Source: Bacteroidales bacterium (lineage in GTDB: Bacteria; Bacteroidota; Bacteroidia; Bacteroidales; Muribaculaceae). From it: a stretch of 10,608 nucleotides of DNA. Location: NCBI GenBank assembly GCA_004554255.1, contig SFNC01000064.1:1-10608 (forward strand). Reading direction: 5' to 3'. Both the position numbers and the translations under genes were made by a program. Each line of letters opens with the position of its first letter. Position 1 is the stretch's first letter. The notes under the pieces were generated by a model. The model saw nothing but the letters and a program-made list of their open reading frames with translations, was not told where the DNA came from and did no database searches. This document shows, piece by piece, positions 7,477-10,608 of the stretch.

Positions 7477-7764
7477 GGTTCTGTTGGTTTTAATGGTTGA
7501 TGAATTGTTTTCCTGCTCCGATACGGAATCGGTGACATGTATATCCGCGTCCGCGAATCTCCGCCTGTCCGGTTCGTCACGTATCCGCTTCAACGGTGAG
7601 GCAGGGATTCGGATAACTGGTGAATGACGACATTGCGTCATGAAGTCATTGAATCCGTGAATCACCGCGTCATTGGAAAGCCGGGCATCCGAAGGTTCGG
7701 GTATCCGGTCTGGCAAATAGCCGCCGAAGCGGTTTGCCGGGTATTTGAAAGCCTCATTTTTCAT
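7477..7764 (-). other. In-frame upstream extension of traA, or operator-rich leader
   Basis: An uninterrupted frame of 96 codons runs from an ATG at 7762-7764 into traA. The predicted residues (MKNEAFKYPANRFGGYLPDRIPEPSDARLSN and onward) are rich in Arg, Asp, Pro and Ser and show no domain I recognise. The same DNA holds operator-like elements: an inverted repeat ATGACG-acattg-CGTCAT at 7624-7641, GTCATTG at 7645-7651 and 7669-7675, a dyad CCGAT-acgga-ATCGG at 7518-7532, and six ATCCG-type words between 7542 and 7707. Either traA has a longer, disordered N-terminus, or this is an untranslated control region that happens to be open. I favour the second but cannot exclude the first. Confidence 0.45.
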
Positions 7765-7797
7765 ATCTTCAAATCGTTCGTTTCTTGAATCATGCTG

Positions 7798-7805
7798 CAA
7801 ATAAA
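7798..7805 (-). promoter_or_regulatory. Possible Bacteroides-type -7 element for the tra operon
   Basis: On the minus strand these bases read TTTATTTG, seven of eight matches to the TAnnTTTG -7 consensus of the Bacteroides primary sigma factor. No good TTTG is seen at -33. It lies about 34 bp before the ATG at 7764 and about 320 bp before the favoured traA start. This is a weak candidate. Confidence 0.25.
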
Positions 7806-7913
7806 CAAGGATATTTTTGAATCCGCACCACTTCCCCGGCAAGTGGCGGCATGTTGCGCCGGTTGGCACTGATGGTCCGGGGCAAGCCTCTGTCCGATAC
7901 CGCTTTAAGGGCG

Positions 7914-7921
7914 TAACTTTG
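7914..7921 (+). promoter_or_regulatory. Probable Bacteroides-type promoter (-7 element) reading toward mobA
   Basis: TAACTTTG matches the Bacteroides -7 consensus TAnnTTTG exactly and is followed by C-A, as often seen. A TCTG at 7889-7892, 21 bp upstream, is a three-of-four match to the -33 TTTG box. Transcription would begin near 7925-7928, giving a leader of about 260 nt before mobA. Confidence 0.5.
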
Positions 7922-7981
7922 CACCCGAACGGCAGGGTTCGCCGCAGGTGGCGCAGCCCGGAGTTTGAAAGGTATTCCCCC

Positions 7982-8003
7982 AATCCGTCCCCGACGGATT
8001 TTT
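7982..8003 (+). terminator. Terminator-like hairpin with T tract in the mob leader
   Basis: AATCCGTC (7982-7989) and GACGGATT (7993-8000) are perfectly complementary 8-bp arms around a CCC loop. They run into TTT at 8001-8003, so the strand ends in ATTTTT. This is the shape of an intrinsic terminator or attenuator for rightward transcription. No gene ends just upstream, so it would act on a transcript from the 7914 promoter. The hairpin itself is certain; the function is inferred. Confidence 0.5.
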
Positions 8004-8020
8004 ATGTTCGTCTGAACATA
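8003..8020. repeat. Perfect 7-bp inverted repeat TATGTTC-GTCT-GAACATA
   Basis: The two arms are exact complements separated by four bases. The repeat directly abuts the terminator-like hairpin and lies 1 bp before the larger dyad at 8021-8076. It could be an operator for a dimeric regulator or a relaxosome binding site in oriT. Nothing in the window identifies the protein that binds it. Confidence 0.6.
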
Positions 8021-8076
8021 GCAAGATGTCTTTTCAGCCGCTCAAAACGTTTTGAGCAGCCACGAAAAGCACTTGC
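8021..8076. repeat. Nested 56-bp dyad with a perfect 18-bp palindrome; candidate oriT core
   Basis: The centre is the perfect palindrome GCTCAAAACGTTTTGAGC at 8040-8057. Outside it, CTTTTC (8030-8035) pairs with GAAAAG (8064-8069), and GCAAG (8021-8025) pairs with CTTGC (8072-8076), giving 20 base pairs in three nested blocks about nearly one centre. AGCC follows each side of the central arms. Such extended symmetry between a tra operon and relaxase genes is typical of oriT regions or strong operators. The structure is seen directly; the oriT call is inference from position. Confidence 0.55.
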
Positions 8077-8090
8077 CCTTGCAGGGGGCG

Positions 8091-8116
8091 GGCTTCCTCT
8101 CCGAAGTCGGGAAGCC
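8091..8116. repeat. Inverted repeat GGCTTCC / GGAAGCC upstream of mobA
   Basis: Seven-base arms at 8091-8097 and 8110-8116 are exact complements around a 12-base loop. This is the fourth hairpin in the same 135-bp stretch before mobA. It could fold in the leader RNA or form part of oriT. Confidence 0.45.
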
Positions 8117-8146
8117 TTTCAAACCTGCGGTGTCTGTGCCAAGAAG

Positions 8147-8170
8147 CGGCGGCTTATGCCGTCCATCCGC
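8147..8170 (+). promoter_or_regulatory. Hairpin just upstream of the mobA start
   Basis: CGGC (8150-8153) pairs with GCCG (8158-8161) around TTAT. Alternatively GCGG at 8147-8150 can pair with CCGC at 8167-8170. It ends 16 bp before the mobA ATG, close enough to affect ribosome access. The evidence is base pairing only. Confidence 0.25.
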
Positions 8171-8186
8171 TAAATCCAAAGTTTAT

Positions 8187-8612
8187 ATGAAAGAGAAAAG
8201 AAACAAGACCGGGAGAAATCCCAAACTTGATCCGGCGGTGTTCCGCTACACCGTCCGTTTCAACGAGGAGGAACACAACCGTTTCCTCGCCATGTTCGAG
8301 AAGTCGGGCGTTTACGCCAAGTCGGTTTTCATCAAGGCGCACTTCTTCGGGCAGCCGTTCAGGGTGCTGAAAGTGGACAGGACGCTGGTGGATTACTACA
8401 CCAGACTGTCCGATTTCCATGCGCAGTTCCGCGCGGTAGGCACGAACTACAACCAAGTCGTGAAGGAACTCAGGCTGCATTTTTCCGAGAAAAAGGCGAT
8501 GGCGTTGCTCTACAAGCTGGAGCAACAGACCGTCGAACTCGTGAAACTGAGCCGTCAGATTGTGGAACTTTCAAGGGAAATGGAGGCGAAATGGTCGCAA
8601 AAATCAGTGTAG
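8187..8612 (+). CDS. mobA: MobA, MobC-family relaxosome accessory protein
   Basis: The product has 141 residues (MKEKRNKTGRNPKLDPAVFRYTVRF). The N-terminal part has a basic stretch followed by a strand-helix-helix pattern (FRYTVRFNEEEHNRFLAMFEKSG, YAKSVFIKAHFFG), consistent with a ribbon-helix-helix DNA-binding fold. The motif AVGTNYNQVVKELRLHF at mid-length is characteristic of MobC-type mobilisation proteins, and the end is a probable coiled coil (LYKLEQQTVELVKLSRQIVELSREMEAK). It should bind oriT and help the relaxase open the strand at the nick. The ATG at 8187 is chosen over an upstream in-frame TTG at 8052, which lies inside the palindrome. It overlaps mobB by 22 bp. In Bacteroides naming this is mobA, though its family is MobC in the plasmid literature. 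Confidence 0.85.
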   Translation: MKEKRNKTGRNPKLDPAVFRYTVRFNEEEHNRFLAMFEKSGVYAKSVFIKAHFFGQPFRVLKVDRTLVDYYTRLSDFHAQFRAVGTNYNQVVKELRLHFSEKKAMALLYKLEQQTVELVKLSRQIVELSREMEAKWSQKSV

Positions 8613-9841
8613 GAAAGTCGTTGTACGGCGCGCTTGCCTACAACGGGGAAAAGATCAACGAGGCGAAAGGGCGTCTGCTCACCACCAACCGCATCTACAA
8701 TGACGGCACGGGGACGGTGGACATACGCAAGGCGATGGAGGGCTTTCTTGCCTGTATGCCGGAGCATACGAGGGTGGAGAAACCGGTACTCCATATCTCT
8801 CTCAACCCGCATCCCGACGACGTGCTGACCGACACGGAATTGCAGGACATCGCACGCGAGTATCTGGAGAAACTCGGCTACGGCAACCAGCCGTACCTTG
8901 TTGTCAAGCACGAGGACATAGACCGCCACCATCTGCATATCGTGACAATCAATGTGGATGAGAAAGGCAGGCGGCTCAATCAGGATTTCCTTTTCCGTCG
9001 CAGCGACCGCATCCGGCGGGAACTGGAACAAAAGTACGGGCTGCACCCGGCGGAACGTAAGAATCAACGGATAGAGAACCCGCTGCGCAAGGTGGACGCT
9101 TCGGCGGGCGACGTGAAGAGGCAGATCGGGAATACCGTCAAGGCTCTGAACGGACAGTACCGTTTCCAGACGATGGGTGAATACCGCGCCCTCCTTTCCT
9201 TATATAATATGACGGTGGAGGAAGCGCGGGGAAACGTGCGCGGACGCGAGTATCACGGGCTGGTCTATTCCGTCACCGATGATGCCGGGAATAAGACGGG
9301 CAACCCGTTCAAGTCCTCGCTTTTCGGGAAGTCCGCCGGCTATGAAGCCGTGCAGAAGAAGTTTGCCCGTTCCAAGCAGGAGATTAAGGACCGGAAACTC
9401 GCCGACATGACAAAACGCGCCGTCCTTTCCGTGCTTGAAGGCACGTATGACAAGGAGAAGTTCGTTTCGCGGCTCAGGGAGAAGGGTATCGACACCGTGC
9501 TGCGCTATACGGAGGAAGGACGCATCTACGGAGCCACGTTCATCGACCACCGCACGGGCTGCGTGCTGAATGGCTCGCGCATGGGCAAGGAGCTTTCCGC
9601 CAACGCCTTGCAGGAACACTTCACGCTGCCTTATGCCGGACAGCCGCCGATTCCGCTGTCCGTTCCGGTGGAAACAGGAGAGGATATGCGCAGACAGACC
9701 GCATCCGACCACGAGGACACGGTGGGCGGTGTCGGTCTGCTCACTCCCGAAGGTCCGGCAGTGGATGCCGAGGAGGAAGCCTTTATCCGGGCGATGCAGC
9801 GCAAGAAGAAAAAGAAAAGGCGCAAGGGCTTGGGAATGTAA
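8591..9841 (+). CDS. mobB: MobB, MOBP-type relaxase
   Basis: The product has 416 residues. The N-terminal half is the relaxase/mobilisation nuclease domain (PF03432 type). It opens MVAKISVGKSLYGALAYNGEK, where Tyr17 (or Tyr12) is the likely nucleophile that attaches to the nicked strand. The metal-binding histidine motif is intact as HEDIDRHHLHIV, with His107, His114 and His116 placed as in MOBP relaxases. The C-terminal half is less conserved and ends in a lysine/arginine-rich tail (RKKKKKRRKGLGM). The enzyme should nick oriT, remain bound to the 5' end and be delivered by the coupling protein. The start lies inside the end of mobA and follows GGAGG at 8582-8586, one of the few strong Shine-Dalgarno sequences here, so translation is probably coupled. 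Confidence 0.93.
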   Translation: MVAKISVGKSLYGALAYNGEKINEAKGRLLTTNRIYNDGTGTVDIRKAMEGFLACMPEHTRVEKPVLHISLNPHPDDVLTDTELQDIAREYLEKLGYGNQPYLVVKHEDIDRHHLHIVTINVDEKGRRLNQDFLFRRSDRIRRELEQKYGLHPAERKNQRIENPLRKVDASAGDVKRQIGNTVKALNGQYRFQTMGEYRALLSLYNMTVEEARGNVRGREYHGLVYSVTDDAGNKTGNPFKSSLFGKSAGYEAVQKKFARSKQEIKDRKLADMTKRAVLSVLEGTYDKEKFVSRLREKGIDTVLRYTEEGRIYGATFIDHRTGCVLNGSRMGKELSANALQEHFTLPYAGQPPIPLSVPVETGEDMRRQTASDHEDTVGGVGLLTPEGPAVDAEEEAFIRAMQRKKKKKRRKGLGM

Positions 9842-9873
9842 TCGAGGTATCAACAATCAAAAATTTTCAATCT

Positions 9874-10608
9874 ATGTCACAACAAGAAGACGATTTGAGG
9901 GCATTGGCGAAAATCATGGATTTTCTGCGTGCCGTGAGTATTATTTTAGTGGTCATGAACGTGTACTGGTTCTGCTATGAAGCCATACGGCTATGGGGCG
10001 TGGACATCGGCGTGGTGGACAGAATCCTGATGAACTTCGACCGCACGGCGGGGCTGTTCCGTTCCATCCTCTACACGAAACTGTTTGCCGTTCTCCTGCT
10101 TGCCCTGTCCTGTCTGGGGACAAAGGGTGTGAAGGGAGAGAAAATCACTTGGGGAAGAATCTGGACGGCACTTGCCGCAGGGTTCGTGCTGTTCTTCCTC
10201 AATTGGTGGATACTGGCATTGCCGCTGCCGATAGAGGCGGTGACGGGACTGTATATCCTGACCGTTGGCGCAGGCTATGTCTGCCTGCTGATGGGCGGTC
10301 TGTGGATGAGCCGCCTGTTGAAGCATAACCTCATGGATGACGTGTTCAACAACGAGAACGAGAGCTTCATGCAGGAAACACGGCTTATCGAAAGCGAGTA
10401 TTCGGTCAATCTGCCCACACGCTTTTATTACAGGAAACGTTGGAACAACGGCTGGATCAATGTCGTGAATCCGTTTCGTGCGTCCATCGTGTTGGGTACG
10501 CCGGGCAGCGGAAAGTCATACGCGGTAGTAAACAATTTCATCAAGCAGCAGATTGAGAAGGGCTTCTCGATGTATGTCTATGATTTCAAATTCAGTGACT
10601 TGTCCACG
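9874..10608 (+). CDS. mobC: MobC, VirD4/TraG-type coupling protein (partial, C-terminus missing)
   Basis: The frame starts at the ATG at 9874 (MSQQEDDLRALAKIMDFLRA) and is open to the window end, giving 245 residues. Hydrophobic segments at about 20-38, 65-83, 96-115 and 125-145 form a four-helix membrane anchor. A soluble part follows, with Walker A GTPGSGKS at residues 208-215 (VLGTPGSGKSYAVVNNFIKQQ) and YVYDFKFSDLST at the cut. This is the T4CP layout (TraM-like anchor plus RecA-like ATPase; YWFCYEAIRLWG opening in Bacteroides MobC). It should connect the MobB-DNA complex with the tra-encoded channel at the inner membrane. It starts 32 bp after the mobB stop, in an operon with mobA and mobB. 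The remaining ATPase motifs lie outside the window. Confidence 0.93.
   Translation, partial: MSQQEDDLRALAKIMDFLRAVSIILVVMNVYWFCYEAIRLWGVDIGVVDRILMNFDRTAGLFRSILYTKLFAVLLLALSCLGTKGVKGEKITWGRIWTALAAGFVLFFLNWWILALPLPIEAVTGLYILTVGAGYVCLLMGGLWMSRLLKHNLMDDVFNNENESFMQETRLIESEYSVNLPTRFYYRKRWNNGWINVVNPFRASIVLGTPGSGKSYAVVNNFIKQQIEKGFSMYVYDFKFSDLST

Noticed and set aside
6718..7500. A 260-codon plus-strand frame opposite traA
   Set aside because: It is the antisense shadow of a complete ParA ATPase and has a His/Val/Glu-rich composition with no motif.
7806..7813. TATCCTTG on the minus strand, resembling the nick-site consensus of IncP-type relaxases
   Set aside because: The match is loose and short, and lies some 200 bp from the main dyad; without nick mapping it is not worth calling a nic site.
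8052..8186. Extension of mobA upstream to a TTG at 8052
   Set aside because: The start would fall inside the perfect palindrome, and the added residues are encoded by hairpin DNA; the MKEKRNK start fits the family better.

Overview
The window is a stretch of an integrative and conjugative element of the CTnDOT/CTnERL type found in Bacteroidota (Bacteroides, Parabacteroides, Alistipes and relatives). The evidence is the gene content and order: a leftward run traA-traB-traC-traD-traE-traF-traG-(DUF3876 lipoprotein)-traI-traJ, and a divergent rightward run mobA-mobB-mobC. Several of these families (DUF3408, DUF4133, DUF4134, DUF4141, DUF3876) are largely confined to Bacteroidota conjugation modules. 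The coding DNA is GC-rich, and most starts lack a strong Shine-Dalgarno sequence but follow A-rich leaders, as is usual in this phylum. The species cannot be named from the sequence.

Left part (1-7476, minus strand, read right to left): a ParA-like ATPase (traA), two related small DUF3408 proteins (traB, traC), a membrane-anchored acidic protein (traD), a small pilin-like membrane protein (traE), a two-helix membrane protein (traF), the large VirB4-like ATPase (traG), a small probable lipoprotein, a VirB5/TrbJ-like secreted protein (traI) and the start of the VirB6-like polytopic protein (traJ, cut by the window edge). Gaps are mostly under 30 bp or are overlaps, which suggests one operon. 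The exception is about 200 bp between traD and traE. Together these genes encode the core of a type IV secretion mating apparatus.

Middle part (7477-8186): the divergent control region between traA and mobA. Its left part is an open reading frame running into traA but filled with operator-like repeats. Its right part holds a good Bacteroides-type promoter (TAACTTTG), a terminator-like hairpin about 75 bp downstream, an 18-bp inverted repeat, and a nested 56-bp dyad centred on a perfect 18-bp palindrome. This is the best place in the window for oriT, and it may also encode a short structured RNA or attenuator.

Right part (8187-10608, plus strand): mobA (relaxosome accessory protein), mobB (MOBP-type relaxase with an intact histidine motif) and mobC (VirD4-type coupling protein, cut by the window edge). 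These would nick DNA at oriT and deliver it to the tra-encoded channel.

No cargo genes, insertion sequences, tRNAs or CRISPR arrays are visible. The genes are a known system. The unexplained content is in the non-coding control region.
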